Part shown: in pieces, positions 34,340 through 45,100 of the stretch
Numbering within the stretch: the stretch's first letter is position 1
How the letters are laid out: the number at the start of each line of letters is the position of its first letter
Assembly: GCA_973895155.1 (NCBI GenBank)
Contig: OZ316898.1
Span: forward strand, 4,278,001-4,342,000
Reading direction: 5' to 3'
DNA from: Marsupella aquatica
Lineage: Eukaryota; Marchantiophyta
DNA length: 64,000 nt
Notes under the pieces: model-generated
Told to the model about the DNA's origin: nothing
Seen by the model: the letters and a program-made list of their open reading frames with translations, nothing else
Database searches by the model: none
Program-made: the position numbers and the translations under genes

Positions 34340-36664
34340 TCAAAATTCAGAACTCAATTTTTCTTTGAGTTTGTCAACCTCAGTTTGATCCTTAGCCGCA
34401 ATCAACATGTCATCCACATAGAGCACCAAAATGAGCAAACCAAACACACCATTCTTGACTGATTTCGTATACACACAAGGGTCATACACCATCCTAGTGA
34501 ATCCTTGTGCAAGCATGAAATCATCAAACCGCTTGTTCCACTGTCGAGGAGCTTGCTTCAATCCATACAAGGACTTAAGCAACCTGCAAACTAAACTCTC
34601 TTGGCCCTTCTTCACAAAGCCCAGTGGTTGCCTCATGAAAATTTGTTCTTCCAAGGTGCCATAGAGAAAAGCAGTAACAACATCCATTTGATCTAACACC
34701 AGATCAAAAAACATAACAAGTTGACACAAAATTCGTATCGTGGAATACTTGGCAACTGGAGAGAAGACCTCATTGTAATCCACTCCCTTCTCTTGAGTGA
34801 ATCCCTTGGCAACAAGCCTTGCCTTGTATATCTTGTCTCCTCCATCTGAAGAGTTGTCCTTCAGCTTGTAAATCCACTTGCTATCCATCACTTGTTGATC
34901 ACTTGGCAGCTGCACCAGCTCCCATGTTCTGTTATCACTTAAAGATTGCAACTCCCTCTGCATCGCTGCATTCCATTCATCTTTCTCGTCTGAAATGCAC
35001 GCCTCATGATAAGAAAAAGGTTCTCCTTCTTCCAAGATCAGTGCTCTGTCATCATCTTCAGGTGCAATGTCAACATCATCTAACCTTGATAAATCTGTCC
35101 ATTGTCCATACCTTGTAGGAGCTCGAGTAGTACGTCTCGATTTTCTAGCTGATGATTCTGGTTGATCTTGTTCTGTTGGTTGAATTTGAGGTATTCCAAC
35201 AACAACCTGCTCCTCTTGTTCCAATACCGAAACCAGCTCCATTCTCGGAGCACCTCCTTCATTTATGTCATGAAAACTCTCATGACCAATCTCCCCCACA
35301 ACATGGTCCAGGATAGGAGATTTACCTTTGTCAGTACGGGAAGCCTGAGCATCCTCCCCCTCCTTTGATGATCTGGATTCATTAAATGATATATCTCTAC
35401 TGACAAGCAATGTACAAGCTTTTGGATCCCATAGCCTGTAACCTTTCACACCTGGTTGATAACCAAGAAAAAGACAATTTTTGGAAGTAGAATCTAGTTT
35501 AGATCGATTTTGTTTAGGTGTGAGAGCATATGCATCACTTCCAAAGACTCTCAAAACCTGATAGTCTGCGTGCCGTCCATACCTCATTTCAAATGGCATC
35601 TTGAAATTGATTGCACTTGAAGGAGAAAGATTTACCAAATAAGTTGCCGTATTTATAGCTTCAGTCCAAAATTCATGCGGTAAACCTGGTTGGCTCAACA
35701 TACTCCTCGATCGCTCCAATAGTGTTCGGTTTAGCCGCTCACAAACACCATTCTGTTGAGGAGTATAAATTGTCGTGAGATGACGAGTAATCCCTTGCTC
35801 TGCACAATATAGTTCAAATTCACTTGAACTGTACTCTCCGCCGTTATCTGATCGCAGATATCTCACCTTGGATCCAGTCTGATTCTCAATTTGGACTTTC
35901 CACTTCTTAAAAGTGCCAAAAACTTCAGACTTGGCGTGTAGAAATGTGATCCACACATACCGTGAGTAATCATCAATGAACGTGACATAGTACAATTTTC
36001 CATAAAGTGAGGGAGTTGGGGCTGGACCCCACACATCACTATGTACATACTCAAGTATAGCTTTGGTATTGTGAGTTCCAACACCAAAGGTTCTCCTGTG
36101 CTGCTTCCCAAGCACACAGTGTTCACAAAAATCTAGCTTAGTAGATTCCAAATTAGAAAGAAGTCCTTTCCTGCGAAGTACTGCCAAACCCGTTTTACTC
36201 ATGTGTCCTAATCTGCAGTGCCACAACTGAGTCATCTCGCATTGAGATCTAGTTACACTGGCTTCTTCACAAATCACGTTGCCCTCCAACAGGTATAGAT
36301 TCTTGTGCCGCTTACCCTTCATGACAACCTTGCCTCCGGTTGATACTTGAAGAATACCATCAGCAGAACTCCACCGACATCCATTTGCTTCCAGCATTCC
36401 AAGAGAAATCAAGTTCTTTTTCATGTCAGGTATGTGTCTAACATTACTCACTGTTCGCACAGCTCCATCAAACATCCGAATTTTCACGGATCCAATTCCA
36501 ATAATTTGACAAGGATGATCATTCCCCATCAACACGGAACCGGTTGATACTGAGTAAGAACTAAAAAACTCTTTCATACAACAAATATGATAGGTACAGG
36601 CACAGTCTAAAATCCATTCATCACCGTTGTTACTGGATGAAATGCAAAGGGCAACATCTTGACT
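34340..36664 (-). CDS. Copia pol: protease, integrase, RT palm
   Basis: The frame is continuous with gag apart from the TGA at 36667-36665. Its first ATG is at 36577 (745 codons), but 29 in-frame codons precede it and contain the protease active-site region WILDCACTYHIC (Asp codon 36607-36605), so the coding part starts at 36664. Numbering from the ATG, the integrase zinc finger is H120, H125, C151, C154, and the catalytic triad is D181, D244, E280 with the exact DD35E spacing. The RT has KARLVAKGFTQ, SLYGLKQAPRQW and YVDD at 720-723. It ends at TGA 34342-34340 just after the palm. Confidence 0.93.
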   Translation of the reverse strand, partial: SQDVALCISSSNNGDEWILDCACTYHICCMKEFFSSYSVSTGSVLMGNDHPCQIIGIGSVKIRMFDGAVRTVSNVRHIPDMKKNLISLGMLEANGCRWSSADGILQVSTGGKVVMKGKRHKNLYLLEGNVICEEASVTRSQCEMTQLWHCRLGHMSKTGLAVLRRKGLLSNLESTKLDFCEHCVLGKQHRRTFGVGTHNTKAILEYVHSDVWGPAPTPSLYGKLYYVTFIDDYSRYVWITFLHAKSEVFGTFKKWKVQIENQTGSKVRYLRSDNGGEYSSSEFELYCAEQGITRHLTTIYTPQQNGVCERLNRTLLERSRSMLSQPGLPHEFWTEAINTATYLVNLSPSSAINFKMPFEMRYGRHADYQVLRVFGSDAYALTPKQNRSKLDSTSKNCLFLGYQPGVKGYRLWDPKACTLLVSRDISFNESRSSKEGEDAQASRTDKGKSPILDHVVGEIGHESFHDINEGGAPRMELVSVLEQEEQVVVGIPQIQPTEQDQPESSARKSRRTTRAPTRYGQWTDLSRLDDVDIAPEDDDRALILEEGEPFSYHEACISDEKDEWNAAMQRELQSLSDNRTWELVQLPSDQQVMDSKWIYKLKDNSSDGGDKIYKARLVAKGFTQEKGVDYNEVFSPVAKYSTIRILCQLVMFFDLVLDQMDVVTAFLYGTLEEQIFMRQPLGFVKKGQESLVCRLLKSLYGLKQAPRQWNKRFDDFMLAQGFTRMVYDPCVYTKSVKNGVFGLLILVLYVDDMLIAAKDQTEVDKLKEKLSSEF

Positions 36665-37567
36665 TCACAAGATTTCATCATCAAGCAAGTCAATCATATC
36701 AACATCAGTGGCTGCGTTCGCTGATGGTTGATGTGTCTGCTTGACTCGACAGTCTCGTTTCATGTGGCCAGACTTGTTACATTTCCAACATATAATTGGT
36801 TTCCTTTCTAGAGATTTCTCTCTAGACCTGGATCTAGACTTAGATCGAGCCTTCTCCTTGCCTCTATTCTGTGAGGGGTACGTTTGTGAAAAGGACCTAT
36901 TTTCGCTAGTCATCCGCTGTTGAGTCCTCCCGCGGTTCACATTCAATGCACTGCCAGATGAAGATGGTGTCTGGGTATGACCCAGTTTCTTCTGTGCATC
37001 ATCTGACAGCAAAGAGCTTACCACCTCATCATATGAAATAGTTTTGAGGTCTCTATACAAGAGAACCTGCTTCAAACCTTGATACGATGGGGGTAAGGAG
37101 TTGAGAAGAAGAATTGTCTTATCTTCATCTTCCACTCCCTTGCCAAGATTTGATAAATCTACAGCTAGGCTGTCGAATTCATCCAAATGATCTCGAAGCT
37201 TGCCTCCTTCTTTTAGCCTCAAGCTCATCAAGAGAGACTTCTTGTACAACCGATCTGAGGCATCCTCTCGGTAGTACTTCTCTCTGAGGGCCTTGAATAA
37301 GGATACGCAATCCTCGTAGTCGTCCAGCTTCTTAATGATATGCGGCTTCAGATACAGCATAACCGCATTCATAACAATCACTTGCTCTTGCCTCCATTTC
37401 CTCAACGGGATCTCCTCCTCACTGCTAGACTCCTCCCGAGTCGATAGCAGATGATCTAGGCCCATAGCACGAAGAATTCTCTTAACCTGCTTCTCCCATA
37501 GCAAATAATTTGTGCGCCCATCATATTTTTCCACCTCAAACTTGACACCTCCAAACTTGGATGCCAT
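36665..37567 (-). CDS. Copia gag with CCHC zinc knuckle
   Basis: 300 codons from the ATG at 37567; an upstream in-frame GTG is not a likely start. The N-terminal half has the Copia gag pattern (NYLLWEKQVKRIL, YYREDASDRLYKKSLLMSL, LDEFDSLAVDL). An Arg/Ser-rich stretch (KARSKSRSRSRE) precedes one CCHC knuckle, CWKCNKSGHMKRDC, at about residues 260-273. The frame ends in TGA at 36667-36665 and continues open in the same frame into the protease region, unlike the single gag-pol frame typical of Copia. Confidence 0.93.
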   Translation of the reverse strand: MASKFGGVKFEVEKYDGRTNYLLWEKQVKRILRAMGLDHLLSTREESSSEEEIPLRKWRQEQVIVMNAVMLYLKPHIIKKLDDYEDCVSLFKALREKYYREDASDRLYKKSLLMSLRLKEGGKLRDHLDEFDSLAVDLSNLGKGVEDEDKTILLLNSLPPSYQGLKQVLLYRDLKTISYDEVVSSLLSDDAQKKLGHTQTPSSSGSALNVNRGRTQQRMTSENRSFSQTYPSQNRGKEKARSKSRSRSREKSLERKPIICWKCNKSGHMKRDCRVKQTHQPSANAATDVDMIDLLDDEIL

Positions 37568-39423
37568 CGTTGTCCTCCCAACGTTCTCCACGTGCTATTG
37601 TTGTGCTGCTCCCTATATGCTTTTTCCTTCCTTCCTTCTCGTTGACTCAAATCCAAATCACGAAAAAATGTCGTTTTTCACAACTTTCCAAAAAACTTGA
37701 AACTTGTCACTGCCACGTAGCCCACCAGCCTAGCAAGCCAATGCTGAAATCCAAAATTGAAATCGAGTTCCGACGAAAAACTTTTTCACGTTTCGGTCGG
37801 GGTGGGTAAAACTCAAAAAAGTCTCCCCCGTTTTGACCACCTCGGGGAATAAGAAAAATTTTAAGTACCACCCGTCGTCAGAAATGCAAATCGAGTGGTG
37901 CACCGCGTTGCTAGCTTCAGTGGCTACGTCCTCGCCAAAAAAGATCCAAAAAAAGTTACCGTTCGGACCTTGGAATCTTCAACTAAAGGCCGAAAAATAG
38001 CTCTCTGTTTTTTCGGAATATTCCTTGGACTGTGCGGCAGGTCTCACAGGGGGCCATTCCCCCTGTCGAAGCGGTTAAATTGCCGGGTGACCGGGCCCGG
38101 GATGTCGTTTAACCAATGGGAAGAGAGGATGAGAATTAAAATTTGGACCTTAAGGGGGTGCTAAGCCCCTTAGTAAAAATACGGCCCTAAAAGGCGCACG
38201 AGGCCAGGCGGAGTATGGCATGAGGGAGGCGCAAATACGCGCTCCTATACGCGCGCCAAGAGAGGGCACGAGGCCCTATGGAGCATTAATGAGGGGGGTA
38301 TGCCAAGGGTCGCAAGGCGTGGGAGGATAACCGCTGACGAAGGGGAGGGAGAGGGTAAAATGGCTCGCGAGGGGAGGAAGGCTGGGCAGGCGAGTGCCAA
38401 GTGTGGGCACGAGGCCCTATGCACCGTTAATAGCCCACAAGGGAGGAGGAGGCGCATGGCAAGGCGAGGCGAGAGGGGAGGTGGGGCACGATGCCCTATG
38501 GAGGATTTAAGAGGGGGGGTGAGGTGTCGCAAAGGCAAGAGGGAGGGAGGAGGCGCGATAGGCTCAGTAAGGGGGGGGCGTATACAGGGCGTATACTCGC
38601 GCCCAAGGGGGGGTGGTGGCTTATACAGGGCAGCAGGGGTATACAAGTGCCCCCCAAAACCCCTAAAAGCCAACAAAAAAAAATTTAAAAAAAATGCCTC
38701 AAACAAAAATGCCGGGAACACACCTTGTCGCCGCCTTTTCCAACAAGAAAAGTGATCACCGCCGACGGGAAAAAGTTGCCAAATTTCACCGGCGCCGTCA
38801 GCAGCACCAGAAAGGGAAAAAATTTCTGTCACGTTGCCTTCACTCCGCGTCAAGTGCCAATCCCGGACTCAAAATGACCGCCTCACCGCGATCTCTCCTT
38901 TAAGCCGTAGCACTTCACGAATCTTCCTCCGAGTCGGACGTAACGACAAGAAACCCCGCTTCAGTCAAAAGAAGACTTCATAGCCGGTCAGAAACTCAGA
39001 ACGGCTCTTTTGCTCGGAACGTCGCACTCGCTACACCTTCGATAGTAGACCAGCTACCAAAATGATCAGCTTTGCCCGATCTACGATTTGTGCTATAGTA
39101 TGCGACGCCTCGCGCACCACTAAGCTCACACCGTCGGGAAAACGATCTCAGTTCCCCCCCAAAAGAACCGTCAAAGAAAACCGTCGAACACGAATCACAA
39201 AAAATCCAGAACGACGGAAACGTGAATTCCTCCGCACCACGAACTCCGTTCAGAGATTTCTTTGCACCGTCGGAAAGCCCTTGCCCCGATCTATCCGTTG
39301 AGCCCAACACCTCCAAGTTCCATGCGATAGATCTCCGTGAAATCCACCAACTCTAACCGCTGGAAAAACCGTCACCAACACGTCACGAAAATTTTGATCA
39401 CCTCAACATCACCTCCCAAGTTT
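37568..39423 (-). other. Long untranslated leader of the Copia element
   Basis: About 1.86 kb separates the primer-binding site from gag. The middle (38160-38690) is GC-rich and repetitive. Minus-strand frames of 202 and 106 codons start only with TTG and show no known domain. The leader could hold regulatory or packaging signals, or a captured segment. I saw no nested element borders. Confidence 0.6.
38180..38660. repeat. GC-rich block with repeated GGCACGAGGCCCTATG
   Basis: The phrase gggcacgaggccctatg occurs at about 38265-38281 and 38405-38421, as gcacgatgccctatgg at about 38486-38501, and partly at about 38196. Purine-rich runs (gagggagggaggagg) lie between. Another small repeat, gtatacagggc/gtatac, lies near 38580-38640. 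Confidence 0.7.
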
Positions 39424-39435
39424 GCTCTGATACCA
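39424..39435 (-). other. Primer-binding site, initiator Met tRNA
   Basis: On the minus strand TGGTATCAGAGC starts three bases inside the 5' LTR. It is complementary to the 3' end of plant initiator tRNA-Met, the standard primer of plant Copia elements. Confidence 0.95.
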
Positions 39436-39437
39436 AT

Positions 39438-39767
39438 TGTTGAACTAAGACGTCATTCGCAACGACCATAAAACCATGACTTATTCCATGCACACGTAGT
39501 CGACACAATCTCTACGTGGTTCACCTCTTCTCCAAGGCTACGTCCACACGAACACTCAAGCTTTACTTCAAGAGTAAACGAACACACATGCTCTCCCTCT
39601 TCCTCAAGTTGCTCCGTTACAAAATGAGTAAGCACCGCTCACCAGCGGCTTACACTAGCCCATATACAAGGTCACACACGACTAACATAACCTCAGCTAA
39701 GACCCTAACTGTGATTAGCCTAAGTGCCGTAACCTTTGAGTCACAAGACTAAGAGTAATCCTTAACA
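39438..39767 (-). repeat. 5' LTR of the Copia element
   Basis: 330 bp, TGTTGAAC to CTTAACA. On the minus strand U3 holds a TGACTCA-like site close to its start and a weak TATA-like tgtatatgg. TGACGTC lies near the other end. The element's transcription would start here. Confidence 0.97.
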
Positions 39768-39772
39768 ATAAT

Positions 39773-41920
39773 ACTATTCATGGTGAGGAAAGATACACAA
39801 TTACAACTGTTTTTTCAACATGGGCTTGGTCAGCTAGCTAATTCAACTTGGTGTGTAACACTACATGGGATATTAGGTTAACTGCTGTGAAGAGTGTATA
39901 ACTTCAAGTGGGCCTCCTTGGCCAACATCTACCTTTTCTTTTCTTTTCTTTTCATTTATTTTTTGTGGTTTGATACTTATCTTTGGAAATCTGAAGGTGA
40001 CAAATAGACGATACTGACAACTGTTCTAAACCACAAGATCCAGTTTAAAGGACTCCAGATAACCCACGTTTACTCATTTCACTTCCAGTACAAACATGTA
40101 CACAAGAGAGCAAATGGCATTTTCAAGATTTCAACGATCAGTCTCTTTAGTTCACTACAGGTGCCAATCTAGACATCAAAATAGATATAGGTGAGAGCTT
40201 TGTTACTAAAAGCATTGCATCGCCAATCAGCATTTTTAGTGTAAGAGGGTCCTTCCTATCAGACGTATGTGGGAGAGCCAGCAGCGTAGATCTACTGGTC
40301 ACCTTGGCAAATTAATAATGGCCAATGAGGAGGAGGGCCTCTTTTATATTAGCAACATGGTTTAAATTTCACTAACGTCAAGAACCTTGCAAGTTCCACC
40401 TTTCTTATGAATATCTACATTACTATCAAATATTGTGGTCGATTGAGTTAAACCCTAAACCCTAAATGGAGTCTCTTGCTAATGGAAATGAAGGACATCA
40501 GAGGAGAGCGACCAGAGCATTTAGGGTTACTTGAGTTAGGGAGAAGAAGCTGGCAGAAAGTAAACAAGATGGGAAACGCAGGACCACACAAACACAACAA
40601 TTCTTAGCTACCAAGGCCTGATGCCAAATTCCTAGCAAACTGGCCTTGTTCAAGGTTGACAATAAATGTCTCCAGAGGGAATACATAAAAAATGTGACCG
40701 AGCTTAAAGCCAAATTGCAGACATATAACATCAGCTTAATCAAAACAAGTCACCTGCGGCAATGGGGGGGGGAGTGCAAATTGTAAAGAAGTTCTCACTA
40801 ACTAGAAGGTAAATTGTGAGTAGACAATGAAAAGGTCAAATCAGTTTCTAATGCCCAGAAACATCACAAGACTTCCAAATGCTTCAAATGAAGCTCCTCA
40901 CCCAAATCCTTCGGCTCCAATGCCCCAAACAATCGAATCCATGCACAAGATCCCGCCTTCAGCCCATCTGGTTGATGGTGACAGGGCCAACGAGTGCTTC
41001 ATATTCTACGATCACACGTAAAAGAAGCACCGTCTTGGCGGCTTCTGCATAGGCATAGGGCTCGTCGAGTGAGATATTTTGCTCGACTCCACATACTCCA
41101 GAAAGTCTTTACATTCCCGCCAGGTAAAATACATGTTTGGTTCTGTGGCCATCGTTGATTGAGTGGACAGGATACTTCAAGACAGGACTAACAGAGTAGA
41201 ATTAATTGCTTCAGGGAAACCTTCCAGCCTTGCACCCTTCCCGTCTCATCCTGTACAGGAGTTAAGTTATTTTATCATTTTCTAACTTCAGTTTGGCTGT
41301 TCTTTGAATTTAGGCTGATGAAAAGCAGAGGTTGGAAACTACTTGAACATTATAGTTTCCCTCTACATACTCCTGCACCTTAATCCAGACAGTAGATTTG
41401 AAAATCAAGTATTTACCAGATGGCCTTCTATCAACGAAGGAAGGTGGAAGTCAAATTGATGCACAATGCAATCAATGGGACTCCCACCACAGAACATTTC
41501 CTACAATTTTATTAGCACCGGGTGGAAGCTTGCATAAATACAGCACATAAATGGTTGAGATCCAGCAGGGCCAAATGCCCTCTTGAGATGCATTAAACCG
41601 CGGCAGTTCGAAGGCTTGAGCTCACCTTGACTGTAAAGGTTGCTCAATAAAGGCAACAATCTCTTCAGATCGATATATGTTATTGATGATCAGCTGTGTT
41701 GAATTTATGGCAAAGAGGACAGTACCCTGCTGCTTCCTCGAGTCAAAGGTAGTCACCAAGTAACACATCATCAGATACATCTGGGTTTGGTTACAAATGA
41801 ACAACTAGTGCAAATCGTTTTCATGGCTGTGGATAGAATTAAGGGCCCGCTTGATAAGTTAAGTGTCTTGCTGTCTAACTTTACGACTCATTAATTTGAG
41901 CCCAGACAAACTTGACGTGA
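39773..41920. other. Intergenic between Copia and CBSCBSPB; exon-like pieces
   Basis: No full gene could be built. Minus-strand segments flanked by AG and GT occur at about 41780-41632 (open for about 50 codons), 41495-41410 (EMFCGGSPIDCIVHQF...) and 41150-41019 (ATG to TGA, 45 codons). The phases of the first two do not join, and none matches a family I know. They could be 3' UTR, a decayed gene or a lineage-specific gene. Confidence 0.35.
40449..40467. promoter_or_regulatory. Double telobox-like motif
   Basis: taaaccctaaaccctaaat contains AAACCCTAA twice. In plants such teloboxes occur in promoters and 5' leaders and also as interstitial telomere-like DNA. No nearby gene start was identified, so its role is open. 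Confidence 0.4.
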
Positions 41921-42100
41921 TCACTTACCCCAGTTGGATGGAGGTCCATCTGCATTAGACTTCCATAGGTATATCATGCCAATACAAACAGTTGCAACGG
42001 TTGCCAAATTGACAATCGTTGTCCAACTCCTCTCCTGGGAGCCATATTTAGAGGATTTGAGGGGTGCATAATCTGACAAGTCGAGGTATAGTCTCAAAGC
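41921..42100 (-). other. Alternative terminal exon 2 of CBSCBSPB
   Basis: After acceptor tttttgttgcag it encodes 59 residues. ALRLYLD completes PB1. A shorter linker follows, then a different helix (TTIVNLATVATVCIGMIYLW) and a longer polar tail (KSNADGPPSNWGK) before TGA. The acceptor lies 13 bases after the stop codon of the other exon. The two exons share about 35 bases of near identity around their acceptors, so they arose by tandem duplication. The TGA overlaps a donor-like GGGGTAAGT. Confidence 0.8.
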
Positions 42101-45100
42101 CTGCAACAAAAACCTAGTTAGACCTCCTCAGGACATATCCAAGAGTTATACCGACAACTATTACGGTTGCTGCAACTACTGCTGTCTGTACATAGACTGG
42201 GTTCGAAAGCCAGCTGCTCTCTTTCTCATCATTTTCGTAATGGACTGGTTCGACACTTCTGGAGGGTGCCTTTGCGAGTTTGGAAGGCGTAGTCGGATAA
42301 GTCTTTTTCTGAAGATGCGAGTAGTCGAGAAATAGTCTCAAACCCTGCGACAAAAACCTATTAGCCCCTTAATGAAAAGAAAAAACTGTAACAATAGACC
42401 TGGCAAATGCCTCAAACCATCTCCAGCTTCCAAATGCACTCCATTCGAAGTTCTACCACGAACAGGGAGACAACCCATCCTGAACAATTCCCGCAGGCTG
42501 AAGTAACTCCATAAGCTGCAAAAAATAGCCTGGACTCTAGTCTAGTCAACATGCCAACATTTCTGCCACCAAAACATCTTGATAGACTCACCTTCCAGCC
42601 AGATATCCGTGCAAAGTTGACGGCTGCAATCAGATCACTATCACTTCCCAATAGAACCCGATCTCCTTCATCATCTTCGTACTGTACACGTCCACAAACC
42701 ATTTTCAATCTCAATTTCGGGAAATCGTGTGTCCATAGCATGCTCCCAATGTTCCAAGATGCTAGTTTTACAATCAATCCTAATTGCTCCACATCAATCT
42801 CCCAATACATTATCAGCCTTGCTTAGCATGTCTGCTAGCTGGCTCTGAAAGTAAAGCTAAGCCAGAGACAGAATTTGCAGAAGTGCTTTACTGGTAAATC
42901 CAAAATTGTTGTCAAGCAGGGACAAGATACCATGATATGAGGAAGTTGTGTGACATCAACATCATCTCCAACACGTGTTACTATTGTTGAAATAAGTTCT
43001 GTGAGGCTTTCTGTCCCTGTTCCACAACAGTAGGCAACCACAGGATTTACAGCCCAATTCCTTAAGCGTGCATAGTTCAAGTGTGGAAAAATAAATGTTT
43101 CGAGTATATAGACATACCACACAATTTGAAAATCCATGACAGTAAGTTTGCAGGAATGGCTCGTCCCCGCAAACTTTTTAGAAGTAATATTGAAACCTGA
43201 ATTATCATGAAGGAGGTTCCTTCAGCGACCTAGTAGTAAGACAGTTTCCGGGACAATACTGCTGCTCAAAACTTACCACAATTGAAACGATGCACACGAC
43301 CCTTCCGATCCTCTAATTTGAAGGAGAAGGTAGTTCCTAGACCCATCGGTGGGTACTGTTGTCTTCCAGCTTCTGAGCCATACACTTCCGATGCGGCAAG
43401 CCTCCCAGAATTGTCACTGTGACATAGGCCACATTGACCAACTGAACATTAGTAGTGTTCAGAGCAGCTCCTTTGGATCGTACACTAATAACATGTCAAG
43501 GAGACAACAACCAAAGAGGCTGAAATTTGTGCCTTTCAATTTTAATTGAGTATTTATGATTTCATCAAACATAGTATATGATGGCCGTCTGAAGTGCATC
43601 CATTGCAAACCCCACTGCTGGAAACAGTATCTTTCACAACTGACCTACGGGTGTCATCATCATCTTCCCCTGGCTCCAACGCAAGAGCTGAATCCCAAAA
43701 TTTCTGAAGCATTGTACCTCCCACATCACCAGAAGCACCGTTTTGATTGTTTCCAACCTACACAGAACATCGTACTTGAATTAATATTTCAGTTTGTAAA
43801 CGCAGGGCACAATTAAAATTGGAAGCAACTGCATTCAAAGATAATGTGCAACCTGATTCTGTAGATATAAATCAATCTTTTCGAAATTGAGGCAAAAGCA
43901 ATCGCTACCAGAACAGTCATATCATTAATTTTGATAGATCTCACGCAAAGGAACAAGTTTTCTTCTAGATAGGATTTGGGGACTGTGCAAGAAAACGTAC
44001 AGTGGCAACAGCTCCATGTGTAAGCTGCAAAACATCCAGGCAGGCCACCACAAAACCATCTGCACGCAACCCAAAACATTACACCACATACTCACACAAA
44101 AAGCTAAGGACATGCCGTACGAAGAGAAAGCTCAACAGACACTCACCCTGATCAAGAACTGGTAGATGCAGAAATCTTCCATCGTGCATTGTGTGCAGCG
44201 CATCCACAATAGTTGTTTCTAAAGAGGCACACTCCGGATTGGGAGTCATCACCTGGATTTGAAAACATCGTCAATTCCCTATCACAAATCTAGATGACAG
44301 GAAGTAAAATCTAAGCAAAAGGCTTCATTTGAACACCTCGGTCAGCTTCGTACAAAACGCTTACACGATACCTTCTCCACTGGTGTTGACTCGGGTGGCA
44401 GTCCCATTGCAACAACTCGCATTAACACATCTTTTGAACTGCAGCAGAAATGCAAAACAAAAGTAAATGTCAACTTTGATGAAGATGAAGACTAATAATG
44501 CTAAGCAAGTTCAGAAAAGTTGGATGTTTACTCTGTTTGATTGGTAATGTGATATAATAATCCACTTGGCATAATAGCGATCCAAAAGTCCCAAACCTAT
44601 GAACAAAGGACTGTAGAAGGCAGCTCCTACGTGAGAATGCCCTGAGGCTTGTTTGCTGACGTCACAATAACAGAGTTGACTCGCAAATCGCGCATCTTCT
44701 TTGTTGCTGAATACACAGTATCAGATAGGGAGAGAGTTGCAACTCTGCAAAGTAGACAAGTAACCACAGAGGCATAAGAGCAGTAACCAAAATCAACAAC
44801 CTCTTTCAAAACTAAAAATATCGAAGAGACCACACCCTGACAATCTACAGGCAGATCTACCCTTCACGCAGTAACACAGTAAAAAATGATAAATCGTCTT
44901 TCAAAACAATTATGCAAGAATGAGCGCGAAAAATGACCTACTTGTTCGCTTCTGTTAACAGGGAGCCTAATGTAGGCCGAAACATCCGCTCTCGTAAAGT
45001 CTCAATAAAGCTTGAAGGAGCTGTCCAAGACCATGCATAACTGTAGGGATTAGAATTTTTATTTTATTTTATTTTAGTTTTTATATTTTGGTTGTTGGTG

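Larger units (their letters stand above)
32903..39767 (-). mobile_element. Ty1/Copia LTR retrotransposon, 6865 bp
   Basis: Two 330-bp direct LTRs (TG...CA) enclose a PBS, gag, protease, integrase, RT, RNase H and a polypurine tract, all on the minus strand in the Copia order (integrase before RT). ATAAT at 32898-32902 and at 39768-39772 is the 5-bp target duplication, so both ends are intact. The LTRs differ at six of 330 sites, so the insertion is fairly young. Two in-frame TGA codons (36667-36665 and 34342-34340) divide an otherwise single gag-pol frame, so this copy is probably not autonomous unless these are read through. The leader before gag is unusually long (about 1.86 kb). Confidence 0.98.

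Noticed and set aside
38245-38853. 202-codon minus-strand frame in the Copia leader
   Set aside because: It opens with TTG, is Pro/Leu-rich because of the GC repeats, and has no recognised domain.
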